Shown here in pieces: positions 1-9,848 of a stretch of 64,000 bases of DNA. The notes beneath the pieces were generated by a model. The model ran no database searches and was not told the origin of the DNA. It saw only the letters and a program-made list of their open reading frames with translations. Numbering within the stretch: the stretch's first letter is position 1; every line of letters starts with the position of its first letter. The position numbers and the translations under genes are program-made. Source of the DNA: Aliivibrio sp. 1S175 (GTDB taxonomy: Bacteria; Pseudomonadota; Gammaproteobacteria; Enterobacterales; Vibrionaceae); NCBI RefSeq assembly GCF_001690985.1, contig NZ_MAJS01000079.1, positions 248,001 through 312,000 on the forward strand, given 5' to 3'.

Positions 1-709
1 CTTGTAAGGCTGTAATTGCGGTAAGCGCTGCGGTTTCTGTTCTTAGAACTCGAGGACCAAGCAACGTTTCTTCAAATTGATATTGCTCTGTCATGTTAAT
101 TTCATCAGACGATAAACCGCCTTCAGGGCCGATTAACAAGCGTACATTAGTGACAGGTTCCGGTAATGTATTGATAGAGTATTTTGCTCTTGGATGAAGA
201 TTTAGCTTTAATCCTTCATACTCTTCGGCACACCATTCTTCTAACGACATAATTGGACGAATTTCAGGAACGATATTTCGGCCAGATTGCTCACATGCTG
301 CAATCGCAATTTTTTGCCATTGGTCGAGTTTCTTTTCAAATCGTTCTTTGTTTAATTTGACACCACAACGTTCAGAAATCAAAGGGGTAATAACATTAAC
401 ACCTAATTCGACTGATTTTTGAATGGTGAATTCCATTTTATCACCACGAGAAACCACTTGGCCTAAGTGTAAATTTAATGGCGATTCGCTGCTGCGTTCA
501 ACACGCTCGCTGATCTCAACTTCGACACTCTTCTTTGACGAAGTGGTAATTAATGCTGGAAATTCAGCACCACTACCATCAAATAACAATACTGATTCGC
601 CTTCTTTCATTCGCATAACGCGGCCAACATGGTTGGCGGCATCGTCACTTAAATTAACTTTTCCTTGTGAAGGAAGCAGTTCTGGATGATGGATTCTTGG
701 TATTCTCAT
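1..709 (-). CDS. rsmE: 16S rRNA m3U1498 methyltransferase RsmE (3' end cut off)
   Basis: This reading frame runs from an ATG at 709 to the left edge without a stop. About 236 codons are present, against 243 residues in E. coli, so only the last few residues and the stop are missing. The product methylates N3 of U1498 in 16S rRNA of the 30S subunit using S-adenosylmethionine. The N-terminal part ([10 protein letters not shown]) fits the PUA-like domain. The C-terminal SPOUT knot is marked by [13 protein letters not shown] and by [11 protein letters not shown] near the edge. Its neighbours endA and sprT lie on the same strand, the order known from enterobacteria (rsmE-endA-sprT). No strong Shine-Dalgarno is visible ahead of the ATG. 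Identification is confident; completeness cannot be judged here. Confidence 0.95.
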   Translation of the reverse strand, partial: MRIPRIHHPELLPSQGKVNLSDDAANHVGRVMRMKEGESVLLFDGSGAEFPALITTSSKKSVEVEISERVERSSESPLNLHLGQVVSRGDKMEFTIQKSVELGVNVITPLISERCGVKLNKERFEKKLDQWQKIAIAACEQSGRNIVPEIRPIMSLEEWCAEEYEGLKLNLHPRAKYSINTLPEPVTNVRLLIGPEGGLSSDEINMTEQYQFEETLLGPRVLRTETAALTAITALQ

Positions 710-791
710 GGTCTACTTTTCTTTAACTATCTTACATTTAAGGATGGAGGTTAAAATGTGCTTTTTCAACCTCTATTTAGCTGAATCTAAT

Positions 792-1496
792 TTATTTAAC
801 ACACGCTTTATAGACAAACTGATTATGGTTACCTTGAATTTTTGCAATACGCTTGTCTCTTTCGCATTCCCAAGCGGAAACAGGGTATTGTTTATTCCAC
901 GCTTCCATTAATTGGCGCTGTGCTTTAGATAAATTAAAGCGATACTCTTTATTCATATACATATAAGTACGGGCAATCGCACCTCGTGATTGCGCTGGTG
1001 GCTCAGCAACGCGACCTTTAAAATCGACTTTAAAGCTACATTGACCATAATTAGCCCCTTTACTGCCATTCCATTGTGAAAAACGAAAGTTAGAACGGTC
1101 GCCATTTACTTCACCAATGGCAGGGACAAGGTTATGTAGATCCGCTTCCATTGATTTGAATTGTTTGTCGTTTTTGGTGCAATTTTTACGACCACCATTT
1201 TGCCAACATTGACGCTGGTGCCCAAACTGCCAGGCAGGTACTACGTGTTCCCATTCAATACGGCTGGCTCGTTTTTCTTGTTTACGAACTTGGTAGCCAC
1301 AGCTTTCTAGATCAGGAATGCCTTTCTTTTTATTTTTCCAAGTGATGTCACACCCACAATAAAAAGAGGTTGGGTGATCAAGATAGATTTTTACAGCTTC
1401 TTTTTTTGCTTTTGAGAATGAAGAAGGAGGCGCAGCGAAAACATGGAAAGTGATACTAAAAATAAAGGTGGCAATAGCTAAGCGAATTAATCTCAT
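792..1496 (-). CDS. endA: Periplasmic deoxyribonuclease I (EndA/Vvn family)
   Basis: The 234-residue product is a secreted, sequence-independent endonuclease that cuts DNA in the periplasm. Residues 1-21 form a signal peptide with cleavage expected after HVFA. The beta-beta-alpha-metal site is intact: E83 and H84 (in [10 protein letters not shown]), R103, N122 and N131, equivalent to the catalytic set of Vibrio vulnificus Vvn (E79, H80, R99, N127) with a constant offset of four. Cysteines at 47, 49, 66, 97 and 106 fit the disulfides of the family, and DsbC is encoded further on in this window. The gene lies 82 bases after rsmE's start, on the same strand. In Vibrio such nucleases restrict incoming DNA; that role is family knowledge. 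Confidence 0.96.
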   Translation of the reverse strand: MRLIRLAIATFIFSITFHVFAAPPSSFSKAKKEAVKIYLDHPTSFYCGCDITWKNKKKGIPDLESCGYQVRKQEKRASRIEWEHVVPAWQFGHQRQCWQNGGRKNCTKNDKQFKSMEADLHNLVPAIGEVNGDRSNFRFSQWNGSKGANYGQCSFKVDFKGRVAEPPAQSRGAIARTYMYMNKEYRFNLSKAQRQLMEAWNKQYPVSAWECERDKRIAKIQGNHNQFVYKACVK

Positions 1497-1609
1497 AAGA
1501 GGCTCTACTGATTATTGTATTAATGCAGTAAGAGTAGCCTATTGTTAATTCGCATTATAGATAATTCAATAAACAGAATGGGAAATCTGATTACTTTTGA
1601 ATTTTATGT

Positions 1610-2104
1610 CTACGAAGCTTGGCGCTTAGATAATTTTAGTGGTGATTGGCATGCTTTACAAAGGTATTGTGTTTCTTTGCGCTGAACTCTGTTGTGACGA
1701 CGCACTGTCAGTTCATGCTGTGAGCATTTACAACGATATGGAAAGGTTTGCCCTTTAACTGATTCAATATTAAAACGGTGTGTTGTGCGTGCAGGTAAAT
1801 TGAATACTTGATTCATTATCCCTTGCCATTCCTTACCATGAGGTCGTACTCGGCCATGTAATCTGAATGCGATTAGATGGGCAATTTCATGAGGGATCAC
1901 TTCATTGATAAAAGTGTACTCATTTTCTTCTAGCAGGATAGGGTTAATTCGTACTTCCCAGCCTTGTAGACGGGCAGTACCGGCAATTTTCCCACGTTGA
2001 GTAAAGTTAATTGCGGGTAGAGAAAATGGACGATTAAAAAAAGTGGATGCTTGTTGAATACACTGCTGCGCTTTGGCTACGGATGCTTGTTGAAGTGGGG
2101 TCAT
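1610..2104 (-). CDS. sprT: SprT family zinc metalloprotease-like protein
   Basis: The 164-residue product matches the SprT family in length and layout. A zinc-binding HEIAH motif lies at residues 72-76, inside a helix following the predicted substrate strand. A C-terminal zinc-ribbon-like part has two cysteine pairs (CKC near 125 and CKAC near 150). SprT proteins are related to eukaryotic Spartan, which degrades DNA-protein crosslinks, but the bacterial role is not firmly established. The gene lies between endA and metK on the minus strand. The ATG at 2104 is preceded by a weak GAGA sequence. Family assignment is firm and function is open. Confidence 0.93.
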   Translation of the reverse strand: MTPLQQASVAKAQQCIQQASTFFNRPFSLPAINFTQRGKIAGTARLQGWEVRINPILLEENEYTFINEVIPHEIAHLIAFRLHGRVRPHGKEWQGIMNQVFNLPARTTHRFNIESVKGQTFPYRCKCSQHELTVRRHNRVQRKETQYLCKACQSPLKLSKRQAS

Positions 2105-2168
2105 TAAATCTCTTTATCTGAATATCAAATTAACGCTTTAACTATAAAGAGTATATGGGGTTAGAAAA

Positions 2169-2197
2169 CAAAAAAGGAAGCCGAAGCTTCCTTTTTA
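2169..2197 (-). terminator. Rho-independent terminator of metK
   Basis: A perfect 11-base-pair stem (2171-2181 with 2186-2196) with a CGAA loop is followed, on the minus strand, by a run of T. It lies 22 bases beyond the metK stop codon. Confidence 0.88.
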
Positions 2198-2218
2198 AAA
2201 GAGTTTTTAAGTCTTGAA

Positions 2219-3373
2219 TTACTTAATGCCAGCGAAATCACGAAGGATTTCTGCTTTATCTGTCGCTTCCCAAGGGAATTCTTCACGACCGAAGTGACCG
2301 TATGCTGCCGTCTTCTTGTAGATAGGCTGAAGAAGGTTAAGCATTTCTTGTAGGCCGTATGGACGTAGGTCAAAGTGCTGACGAACCGCTTCAATGATGA
2401 TGTCGTGAGATACTTTTTCAGTACCAAACGTTTCAACCATGATTGATGTTGGATCAGCAACACCGATAGCGTAAGAAAGTTGGATTTCACAACGATCAGC
2501 CATGCCAGCTGCCACGATATTTTTCGCTACGTAACGTGCTGCGTATGCTGCTGAACGGTCAACTTTTGATGGATCTTTACCAGAAAATGCACCGCCACCG
2601 TGACGAGCTGCGCCGCCGTAAGTATCTACGATGATTTTACGACCAGTCAGGCCACAGTCACCCATTGGGCCACCGATAACAAAACGACCTGTTGGGTTAA
2701 TAAAGAATTTAGTTTCTTTACTTAGCCATTCAGCAGGCAATACTGGTTTGATAATTTCTTCCATTACTGCTTCACGTAGATCGGCTGTTGTTACAGAATC
2801 GCTGTGTTGAGTTGAAAGTACAACCGCATCAATACCAACAATTTTACCTTGGTCGTATTGGAACGTTACTTGAGATTTTGCATCTGGACGTAAGAAGTCC
2901 AGCTTGCCGCTCTTACGTACTTCCGCTTGCTTTTTAACAAGTAGGTGAGAGTAAGTAATTGGTGCAGGCATTAAAATTGGTGTTTCGTTCGTTGCGTAAC
3001 CAAACATGATACCTTGGTCACCAGCGCCTTGATCTCTTGGATCGGCTTTATCAACACCTTGGTTGATGTCTGGAGATTGCTTACCAATTGTGTTTAATAC
3101 TGCACAAGAGTTAGCATCAAAGCCCATATCTGAATGAACATAACCAATTTCACGAACGGTTTCACGAGTAATTTCTTCGATATCTACCCATGCTGAAGTT
3201 GTTACTTCACCACCGACCATAACCATGCCAGTTTTTACGTACGTTTCACAAGCAACACGAGCTTTTGGATCTTGCTCTAGGATTGCATCAAGTACGGCAT
3301 CTGAAATCTGGTCGGCAATTTTATCTGGATGACCTTCTGATACTGACTCAGAGGTAAATAGGTGCTTAGCCAT
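2219..3373 (-). CDS. metK: S-adenosylmethionine synthetase
   Basis: The enzyme makes S-adenosylmethionine from methionine and ATP in the cytosol. From the ATG at 3373 ([18 protein letters not shown]) the protein is 384 residues, the length of E. coli MetK. An upstream in-frame extension to 3421 is rejected because the 3373 ATG has a GGAG ribosome site and matches the family start. Visible motifs are GHPDK (ATP and methionine site), the lid-region DQGIMFGYA, and [16 protein letters not shown] near residue 260. It ends with the terminator at 2169-2197. It is divergent from tktA across a 386-base spacer, which holds a possible MetJ-type box. Confidence 0.98.
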   Translation of the reverse strand: MAKHLFTSESVSEGHPDKIADQISDAVLDAILEQDPKARVACETYVKTGMVMVGGEVTTSAWVDIEEITRETVREIGYVHSDMGFDANSCAVLNTIGKQSPDINQGVDKADPRDQGAGDQGIMFGYATNETPILMPAPITYSHLLVKKQAEVRKSGKLDFLRPDAKSQVTFQYDQGKIVGIDAVVLSTQHSDSVTTADLREAVMEEIIKPVLPAEWLSKETKFFINPTGRFVIGGPMGDCGLTGRKIIVDTYGGAARHGGGAFSGKDPSKVDRSAAYAARYVAKNIVAAGMADRCEIQLSYAIGVADPTSIMVETFGTEKVSHDIIIEAVRQHFDLRPYGLQEMLNLLQPIYKKTAAYGHFGREEFPWEATDKAEILRDFAGIK

Positions 3374-3759
3374 TAAAGGAGCTCCAATTTTATAAATAAT
3401 AAGTTCTAAAAATACCCACAATCTATATAAGTCTATACGTATAACAGTGTAGGTGTTTTTCCATCTAGACGGCTATAATAGAGAAAAACTGATTAATTAC
3501 AACCCATTTCAACGAATGATATGAATATAAGACATAACCAATCGTTTGCGTTTAACAATCAGATTTATCTATAGAAATCTGATTTTCTTTCAAAATAGTG
3601 AAAAAAAGCACTTTATTTCCTAAGTAATCGTTTGCAGTGCAGATAAGGCTTTGCGACAATACGGCGCTGCAAATTTAAGTTAATCCATAAATATGGGTAA
3701 CTAATCAAGAGTTAACTAGCTCAATAAATATATAGTCCTTCGAATTTTCAGGAGCAGGC
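3374..3759. promoter_or_regulatory. metK-tktA divergent regulatory region with two PurR-like boxes
   Basis: This 386-base spacer separates divergent metK and tktA. Two 16-base sequences at 3536-3551 and 3622-3637, read on the minus strand, contain the core GCAAACGATT and agree with the E. coli PurR consensus at about 12 of 16 positions each. They start 86 bases apart, about eight helical turns. Nearer metK, AGACGGCT at 3467-3474 matches 7 of 8 bases of a MetJ box, with only weak neighbouring boxes. Promoter hexamers were not assigned. The LacI-family nature of the sites is inferred; PurR, Cra or another member could bind them. Confidence 0.4.
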
Positions 3760-5757
3760 ATGTCTTCACGTAAACATTTAGCAAATGCAATCCGCGCTTT
3801 AAGCATGGACGGTGTACAACAAGCAAATTCTGGTCACCCAGGTGCACCAATGGGCATGGCAGACATCGCTGAAGTATTATGGCGTAGTCACCTAAATCAC
3901 AACCCACAAAATCCAGAGTGGGCTGATCGCGACCGTTTCATTCTTTCGAATGGTCACGGTTCAATGCTGATTTATTCTCTGCTTCATCTTTCAGGTTACG
4001 ACCTGTCTATCGAAGACTTAAAGAACTTCCGTCAATTGCATTCTAAAACTCCAGGTCACCCTGAGTACGGTTATGCACCGGGCATCGAAACAACAACTGG
4101 CCCATTAGGCCAAGGTATTACTAACGGTGTTGGTATGGCGATGGCTGAAAAAGCATTAGCTGCACAATTTAACCGTGAAGGTCATGATATCGTTGATCAC
4201 AACACATACGTGTTCATGGGCGATGGTTGTTTAATGGAAGGTATTTCTCATGAAGCGTGTTCTTTAGCGGGTACATTAGGTCTTGGTAAGCTGGTTGCTT
4301 TCTGGGATGACAACGGTATCTCTATTGATGGTCATGTTGAAGGTTGGTTCTCTGACGATACGCCTAAACGTTTTGAAGCGTACGGTTGGCATGTAATCCC
4401 TGCTGTAGATGGTCACGATGCAGATGCAATCAATGCAGCGATTGAAGCAGCTAAAGCTGAAACGGGCCGTCCAACGCTTATTTGTACTAAGACAGTAATT
4501 GGTTTTGGTTCTCCAAATAAGCAAGGCACGCATGATTGTCACGGTGCTCCACTAGGTGCTGATGAGATTGTTGCGACTAAAGCGAAACTTGGTTGGGAAT
4601 TTGGTCCTTTTGAGATCCCTACTGATGTATACGCTGAATGGAATGCAAAAGAAGCGGGCACAGCAAAAGAAGCGTCTTGGAATGCTAAATTTGATGCCTA
4701 CGCTGCTGCACACCCAGAATTGGCTGCTGAATATAAGCGTCGTGTAAACGGTGACTTACCTGCTGAGTGGGAAGAAAAAGCCTCTGCAATCATTGCTGAT
4801 CTTCAAGCGAACCCTGCAAATATCGCATCACGTAAAGCCTCTCAAAATGCACTAGAAGCATTTGGTGCTATGCTACCTGAATTCATGGGCGGCTCTGCTG
4901 ACCTTGCACCGTCTAACTTGACGATGTGGTCTGGTTCTAAGTCATTAACTGCAGATGATTTCTCTGGCAACTACATTCATTACGGTGTACGTGAATTTGC
5001 GATGACAGCAATCATGAACGGTATCGCTCTGCACGGTGGTTTCGTACCATACGGCGCAACGTTCCTAATGTTCATGGAATACGCACGTAACGCAATGCGT
5101 ATGGCTGCACTGATGAAAATTCAGAACATCCAAGTGTACACTCACGATTCAATCGGTCTAGGTGAAGATGGTCCAACTCACCAACCTGTTGAGCAAATTG
5201 CGTCACTACGTTTAACTCCGAACATGAGCACATGGCGTCCATGTGACCAAGTTGAGTCTGCTGTTTCTTGGAAACTAGCGATTGAACGTCGTGATGGTCC
5301 ATCAGCACTTATCTTCTCTCGTCAAAATCTTGCACAACAAGATCGTGATGCTGAGCAAGTGGCTAACATCGCAAAGGGTGGCTACATCCTGAAAGATTGT
5401 GAAGGCCAACCTGAGCTTATCCTTATAGCGACGGGTTCTGAAGTAGAACTAGCGGTTGAAGCTGCGGCTCAATTGACGGCTGAAGGTAAATCAGTACGTG
5501 TTGTTTCAATGCCATCAACAGATGCATTTGATAAGCAAGATGAAGCGTACCGTGAAGCGGTTTTACCATCATCGGTAACTAAGCGTATCGCTGTTGAAGC
5601 CGGTATTGCTGACTTCTGGTACAAGTACGTTGGTTTCGGTGGCAAGATCATCGGTATGACAACGTTTGGTGAATCAGCGCCTGCTGACGAGCTATTCAAA
5701 ATGTTTGGTTTCACTACTGAAAATGTAGTAAACACAGCAAAAGAGCTTTTAGCTTAA
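3760..5757 (+). CDS. tktA: Transketolase
   Basis: The 665-residue enzyme transfers two-carbon units between sugar phosphates in the non-oxidative pentose phosphate pathway, using thiamine diphosphate and Mg2+. The N-terminal thiamine-binding motif starts at [14 protein letters not shown] (near residue 155) and ends in WDDN. The pyrimidine domain includes [16 protein letters not shown], and the catalytic-region sequence [16 protein letters not shown] is intact. The start has an AGGAG ribosome site eight bases upstream. It is followed by a terminator and then epd, an arrangement of central-carbon genes also seen near tktA in E. coli. Two PurR-like operators upstream suggest control by a LacI-family repressor. 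Confidence 0.98.
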   Translation: MSSRKHLANAIRALSMDGVQQANSGHPGAPMGMADIAEVLWRSHLNHNPQNPEWADRDRFILSNGHGSMLIYSLLHLSGYDLSIEDLKNFRQLHSKTPGHPEYGYAPGIETTTGPLGQGITNGVGMAMAEKALAAQFNREGHDIVDHNTYVFMGDGCLMEGISHEACSLAGTLGLGKLVAFWDDNGISIDGHVEGWFSDDTPKRFEAYGWHVIPAVDGHDADAINAAIEAAKAETGRPTLICTKTVIGFGSPNKQGTHDCHGAPLGADEIVATKAKLGWEFGPFEIPTDVYAEWNAKEAGTAKEASWNAKFDAYAAAHPELAAEYKRRVNGDLPAEWEEKASAIIADLQANPANIASRKASQNALEAFGAMLPEFMGGSADLAPSNLTMWSGSKSLTADDFSGNYIHYGVREFAMTAIMNGIALHGGFVPYGATFLMFMEYARNAMRMAALMKIQNIQVYTHDSIGLGEDGPTHQPVEQIASLRLTPNMSTWRPCDQVESAVSWKLAIERRDGPSALIFSRQNLAQQDRDAEQVANIAKGGYILKDCEGQPELILIATGSEVELAVEAAAQLTAEGKSVRVVSMPSTDAFDKQDEAYREAVLPSSVTKRIAVEAGIADFWYKYVGFGGKIIGMTTFGESAPADELFKMFGFTTENVVNTAKELLA

Positions 5758-5795
5758 TCAAAAGTCATTCGCTTAATAAAAGTGAGTAACTGAAT

Positions 5796-5832
5796 AAAAA
5801 GCGAAGTTATCGAAAGGTGGCTTCGCTTTTTT
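5796..5832 (+). terminator. Rho-independent terminator of tktA
   Basis: An 11-base-pair stem, AAAAAGCGAAG with CTTCGCTTTTT, encloses a 14-base loop and ends in a T run. It lies about 40 bases after the tktA stop. Confidence 0.85.
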
Positions 5833-5896
5833 GATCCTTTAAGAAAAAAGCGAAAAGAGTACAATAGGCGACAAATAAATCTGAGTGAATGGAATT

Positions 5897-6916
5897 ATGT
5901 TAAGAGTGGCGATAAATGGATTTGGTCGAATTGGTCGTAGTGTTCTTCGTGCTTTATATGAAAGCGGAAAACGTGATCAAATAGAAATTGTGGCTGTGAA
6001 TGAATTATCACAACCTGAAGGGATGGCACACCTTTTTCAGTACGATTCAACTCATGGACGCTTCCAACATAAAGTGACTCATGATCAGGAATATCTTTAT
6101 ATCGACTTACCTGATGGCTCTCAAGATCGAATTCGTATTGTGCATCAAGCGAATATTTCCCTTTTGCCATGGCAATCATTGCAAGTAGATTTAGTCCTGG
6201 ATTGTACAGGTGTTTATGGGTCTAAAGCGGATGGCGAGAGACACATTGATGCGGGCGCTAAAAAAGTGTTGTTTTCACATCCAGGAAGCGCAGACTTAGA
6301 TAACACTATTATTTACGGTGTTAATCATGACACATTGCTTCCAGAGCATAGAGTTGTCTCTAATGGATCTTGCACTACCAACTGTATTATTCCTGTCATT
6401 AAAGCCATTGATGATGCGTTTGGCATTGATTCGGGTACGATTACGACAATTCACTCAGCGATGAATGATCAACCTGTTATTGATGCATACCATTCTGATT
6501 TACGACGTACACGAGCGGCAAGCCAATCTATTATTCCGGTTGATACCAAATTGCATAAAGGTATTGAACGAATTTTCCCGAAATTTTCTAACAAATTTGA
6601 AGCGATTTCCGTGAGAGTGCCGACGGTAAACGTCACTGCGATGGATTTAAGTGTAACAATTAATACAAATGTGAAAGTTAATGACATAAATCAAACCATT
6701 GTTAATGCATCTCGGTGTACATTACATAACATTGTTGACTATACTGAAGCGCCGCTTGTTTCTATCGATTTTAATCATGATCCCCACAGTGCGATTGTCG
6801 ATGGCTCACAAACAAGAGTAAGTAATGGGCACTTAGTTAAAATGCTGGTTTGGTGTGATAACGAATGGGGATTCGCTAATCGAATGCTAGATACCGCATT
6901 AGTTATGAGAAAATAA
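5897..6916 (+). CDS. epd: D-erythrose-4-phosphate dehydrogenase
   Basis: The enzyme oxidises erythrose 4-phosphate, a product of transketolase, to 4-phosphoerythronate for pyridoxal phosphate synthesis. The protein is 339 residues from ATG 5897, equal to E. coli Epd; a GTG four codons upstream at 5885 is a less likely start. It belongs to the GAPDH fold: the NAD-binding GFGRIGRS is at residues 8-15, and the catalytic Cys159 lies in SNGSCTTNC. The sequence places it in the Epd branch rather than GapA; the neighbours (tktA before, pgk and fbaA after) are the classical epd-pgk-fbaA order. No clear terminator separates it from pgk. Confidence 0.95.
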   Translation: MLRVAINGFGRIGRSVLRALYESGKRDQIEIVAVNELSQPEGMAHLFQYDSTHGRFQHKVTHDQEYLYIDLPDGSQDRIRIVHQANISLLPWQSLQVDLVLDCTGVYGSKADGERHIDAGAKKVLFSHPGSADLDNTIIYGVNHDTLLPEHRVVSNGSCTTNCIIPVIKAIDDAFGIDSGTITTIHSAMNDQPVIDAYHSDLRRTRAASQSIIPVDTKLHKGIERIFPKFSNKFEAISVRVPTVNVTAMDLSVTINTNVKVNDINQTIVNASRCTLHNIVDYTEAPLVSIDFNHDPHSAIVDGSQTRVSNGHLVKMLVWCDNEWGFANRMLDTALVMRK

Positions 6917-7082
6917 AAGCGTCATTCAAGAAATTTGTGATGGAAAGAGAAAAAAGATTAATTATCACCTTGAAAAAAGTGAACTCCATCCCTATTTACT
7001 GAATAATGCAGTAAGAATTTAATCGGTTTGGCAATGATGCCGAACTTGAAAACTTTTTATTATTTAATTGAGAGGACAAAAA

Positions 7083-8246
7083 ATGTCTGTAATCAAGATG
7101 ACTGACCTGGAACTTGCAGGTAAACGCGTATTTATCCGTGCTGACCTAAACGTACCAGTTAAAGATGGTAAAGTAACTTCTGATGCTCGTATCCTAGCAT
7201 CTCTACCAACGATCAAGCTTTGCTTGGAAGCTGGCGCTAAAGTAATGGTTACTTCTCACCTAGGTCGTCCAACGGAAGGCGAATACAACGAAGAGTTCTC
7301 TCTAGCTCCTGTAGTTAACTACTTAAATGACGCGCTAGATTGTGACGTTAAACTAGCTAAAGATTACCTAGATGGTCTTGAATTAAACGCTGGTGAGTTA
7401 GTTGTTCTTGAAAACGTTCGCTTTAACAAAGGCGAGAAGAAGAACGAAGAAGAGCTTTCTAAGAAATACGCAGCATTATGTGACATCTTCGTGATGGACG
7501 CATTTGGTACTGCTCACCGTGCTCAAGCATCAACTCACGGTGTTGGCATGAACGCTCCTGTAGCGTGTGCTGGTCCTCTTCTAGCTGCTGAACTTGAAGC
7601 ACTAGGTAAAGCAATGGACAATCCTGCTCGTCCACTTGTTGCAATCGTTGGTGGTTCTAAAGTATCAACTAAGCTAACGGTTCTTGAGTCTTTATCTAAA
7701 ATCGCTGACCAACTTGTTGTTGGTGGTGGTATCGCGAACACATTCATCGCAGCTCAAGGTCACAACGTAGGTAAGTCTTTATACGAAGCTGACCTAGTTG
7801 AAACGGCTAAAAAACTGATGGTAGAGTGTGCAATTCCTGTTGCTACTGACGTTGCGTGTGCAAAAGCATTTGATGAAAACGCTGAAGCTGAAATCAAAAA
7901 CGTTGCAGACGTTCAAGATGACGACATGATCTTTGACCTTGGTCCAGATTCTACTGCAGTACTTGCAGACATCATCAAGAATGCGAAAACAATTCTTTGG
8001 AATGGCCCTGTTGGCGTATTTGAATTCAAAAACTTTGAAGCGGGTACTGCTGGTATTTCTAAAGCAATCGCTGATTCTGAAGGTTTCTCTGTAGCAGGTG
8101 GCGGTGATACGCTAGCGGCTATCGATAAATTCGGTATCAAAGCTGACGTTTCTTACATCTCTACTGGTGGTGGTGCATTCCTTGAGTTCGTTGAAGGTAA
8201 AGTACTTCCTGCAGTAGCTATGCTTGAAGAGCGTGCTAAAGCATAA
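7083..8246 (+). CDS. pgk: Phosphoglycerate kinase
   Basis: The enzyme makes ATP from 1,3-bisphosphoglycerate and ADP. From the ATG at 7083, with GAGAGGA seven to thirteen bases upstream, it is 387 residues, as in E. coli; the five-codon upstream TTG extension is rejected. Family motifs are [11 protein letters not shown] (near 18), [10 protein letters not shown] (near 58) and the C-terminal nucleotide motif [13 protein letters not shown]. Codon use is strongly biased, as expected for a highly expressed gene. A small imperfect hairpin (about 7025-7045) lies in the leader. The gene ends in its own terminator, and fbaA follows. Confidence 0.98.
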   Translation: MSVIKMTDLELAGKRVFIRADLNVPVKDGKVTSDARILASLPTIKLCLEAGAKVMVTSHLGRPTEGEYNEEFSLAPVVNYLNDALDCDVKLAKDYLDGLELNAGELVVLENVRFNKGEKKNEEELSKKYAALCDIFVMDAFGTAHRAQASTHGVGMNAPVACAGPLLAAELEALGKAMDNPARPLVAIVGGSKVSTKLTVLESLSKIADQLVVGGGIANTFIAAQGHNVGKSLYEADLVETAKKLMVECAIPVATDVACAKAFDENAEAEIKNVADVQDDDMIFDLGPDSTAVLADIIKNAKTILWNGPVGVFEFKNFEAGTAGISKAIADSEGFSVAGGGDTLAAIDKFGIKADVSYISTGGGAFLEFVEGKVLPAVAMLEERAKA

Positions 8247-8254
8247 TTATTTGA

Positions 8255-8284
8255 AAAGCGGGAATCTAAACATTCCCGTTTTTT
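8255..8284 (+). terminator. Rho-independent terminator of pgk
   Basis: CGGGAAT (8259-8265) pairs with ATTCCCG (8272-8278) around a 6-base loop. Flanking A and T runs extend the stem and supply the T tail. Confidence 0.85.
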
Positions 8285-8331
8285 ACGTTTGTTGATGACA
8301 ATTTTTATTGATACAATAAGAAAAGTTGTGA

Positions 8332-8343
8332 GCAAACGTTTGC
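8332..8343. promoter_or_regulatory. 12-base palindrome upstream of fbaA (LacI-family-like operator)
   Basis: GCAAACGTTTGC is a perfect palindrome centred 64 bases before the fbaA start codon and downstream of the pgk terminator. The central CG step and flanking AAA/TTT are typical of PurR, Cra and other LacI-family operators. Which regulator binds is not decided by the sequence. Confidence 0.45.
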
Positions 8344-8401
8344 AAAAATTTGAACGTAAGTTTTTTAATTTTAAAACGATAGAATAAATAGGACTATTTC
8401 C

Positions 8402-9478
8402 ATGTCTAAGATCTTCGATTTTGTAAAACCTGGTGTTATTTCTGGCGACGACGTACAGAAAGTATTTGCAGTAGCAAAAGAAAACAAATTTGCTCTTCCT
8501 GCGGTAAACGTAGTGAATACTGATACTATCAATGCTGTTCTTGAAGCTGCTTCTAAAGCTAAAGCGCCAGTTGTTGTTCAGTTCTCTAACGGCGGTGCTG
8601 GTTTCTTCGCTGGTAAAGGCGTTCAACTTGAAGGTCAAGGTGCACAAATCCTTGGCGCTGTAGCTGGTGCAAAATACGTTCACGCAGTTGCTGAATCTTA
8701 CGGTGTTCCAGTTATTCTTCATACTGACCATGCTGCTAAGAAACTTCTTCCTTGGATCGACGGACTACTAGACGCAGGTGAAGTATTCTTCGCTGAAACT
8801 GGTAAGCCTTTATTCTCTTCACACATGCTAGACCTTTCTGAAGAGTCTCTAGAAGAGAACATCGAAACTTGTGCTAAGTACCTAGAGCGCATGGCTAAAA
8901 TGAACATGACAATCGAGATTGAACTTGGTTGTACTGGTGGTGAAGAAGACGGCGTTGATAACTCTGATATGGACGCATCTGAGCTTTACACTTCTCCTGA
9001 AGATGTTGCATACGCATACGAGAAACTAACGGCTATCAGCCCACGTTTCACTATCGCGGCATCTTTCGGTAACGTACACGGTGTTTACCAAGCAGGTAAC
9101 GTTGTTCTTACTCCAACGATCCTACGTGATTCTCAAGCTTACTGTGCTGAGAAATTTGGTATCGCATCTGACGCACTTAACTTCGTATTCCACGGTGGTT
9201 CTGGTTCTTCTGAAGCAGAAATCCAAGAGTCTATCGGTTACGGCGTTATCAAAATGAACATCGATACTGATACTCAGTGGGCTTCATGGGATGGCGTTCG
9301 TGCATACGAAGCTGAAAACCGTGATTTCCTACAAGGTCAAATCGGTAACCCAACTGGCGAATCTGCGCCTAACAAGAAGTACTACGATCCACGCGTTTGG
9401 TTACGTGCAGGTCAAGCTTCAATGGTTGCACGTCTTGAAAAAGCATTTGCTGACCTTAACGCAATCGACGTACTATAA
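8402..9478 (+). CDS. fbaA: Class II fructose-bisphosphate aldolase
   Basis: The zinc enzyme cleaves fructose 1,6-bisphosphate into two triose phosphates and works in reverse in gluconeogenesis. Its 358 residues match E. coli FbaA (359). The zinc and catalytic region is seen in LHTDHAAK (near 108) and IELGCTGGEEDGVDN (near 180); later motifs are FGNVHGVYQAG (near 225) and FHGGSGSS (near 265). The gene has highly biased codons, a separate leader with a 12-base palindrome, and a strong terminator. It completes the epd-pgk-fbaA set. Confidence 0.98.
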   Translation: MSKIFDFVKPGVISGDDVQKVFAVAKENKFALPAVNVVNTDTINAVLEAASKAKAPVVVQFSNGGAGFFAGKGVQLEGQGAQILGAVAGAKYVHAVAESYGVPVILHTDHAAKKLLPWIDGLLDAGEVFFAETGKPLFSSHMLDLSEESLEENIETCAKYLERMAKMNMTIEIELGCTGGEEDGVDNSDMDASELYTSPEDVAYAYEKLTAISPRFTIAASFGNVHGVYQAGNVVLTPTILRDSQAYCAEKFGIASDALNFVFHGGSGSSEAEIQESIGYGVIKMNIDTDTQWASWDGVRAYEAENRDFLQGQIGNPTGESAPNKKYYDPRVWLRAGQASMVARLEKAFADLNAIDVL

Positions 9479-9511
9479 TTTTTATTATAGACCGCTCGAA
9501 TTGAGTTAATC

Positions 9512-9537
9512 AAAAACCCGCTGATGGCGGGTTTTTT
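9512..9537 (+). terminator. Rho-independent terminator of fbaA
   Basis: ACCCGC pairs with GCGGGT around a TGAT loop, flanked by A5 and followed by T7. It lies about 33 bases beyond the fbaA stop. Confidence 0.88.
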
Positions 9538-9563
9538 TATGTCTGTAATCAGGGAAGAGCAGG

Positions 9564-9756
9564 GTTCAGATCGGTCGCAAGCTCCCTTAAAGGGTTCAGG
9601 GGTGTTTGTGGTAAGTGTTATGATTTCTTAGTGAGTTTCTATGTGAGTAGATAATCTAATTTAAAGGGTCGGTGTCATGATAATTTAGGCGCAGTATCTA
9701 TTTTCTACAGAAACATAGCGCGTACTTCTGAATTCTTTAAGCGAAGCGATCTGAAC
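9564..9756. repeat. 193-base segment bounded by inverted repeats (MITE-like candidate)
   Basis: GTTCAGATCG at 9564-9573 is repeated in inverse orientation at 9747-9756. With one mismatch the match extends outward to 13 bases (AGGGTTCAGATCG against AGAGTTCAGATCG). The interior has no open frame of note and carries a second GGGTTCAG copy at 9592-9599. The right end includes GCGAAGCGATCT, a motif also found after brnQ. No target-site duplication was recognised. It lies in the otherwise empty 370-base spacer between convergent fbaA and srmB. Confidence 0.35.
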
Positions 9757-9772
9757 TCTTTATTTTTAAAAT

Positions 9773-9805
9773 AAAAAAGCAGCCTGTAAATACAGGCTGC
9801 TTTTA
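9773..9805 (-). terminator. Terminator of srmB (bidirectional form)
   Basis: AAAAGCAGCCTGTA pairs with TACAGGCTGCTTTT around a two-base loop. A and T runs on both sides allow use in either direction; by position it serves srmB on the minus strand. Confidence 0.85.
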
Positions 9806-9826
9806 TTGTTTTAGATCGTAGCGTTA

Positions 9827-9843
9827 TAGCTAGCGAAGCGTAT
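9827..9843. repeat. Short dispersed repeat, copy A
   Basis: These 17 bases match 13584-13600 at 15 of 17 positions. This copy lies five bases beyond the srmB stop, and the other lies eleven bases beyond the fldB stop. Both therefore flank the 3' end of a minus-strand gene. Confidence 0.4.
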
Positions 9844-9848
9844 AGAAA

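Noticed and set aside
710-791. Hairpin GAGGTTAAAA...CAACCTC between endA and rsmE as a terminator
   Set aside because: The stem is imperfect and no T run follows on the minus strand.
8153-8731. Minus-strand frame of 192 codons across the pgk end and fbaA start
   Set aside because: It lies opposite two highly expressed genes and reads through the pgk terminator; its composition is that of an antisense shadow.
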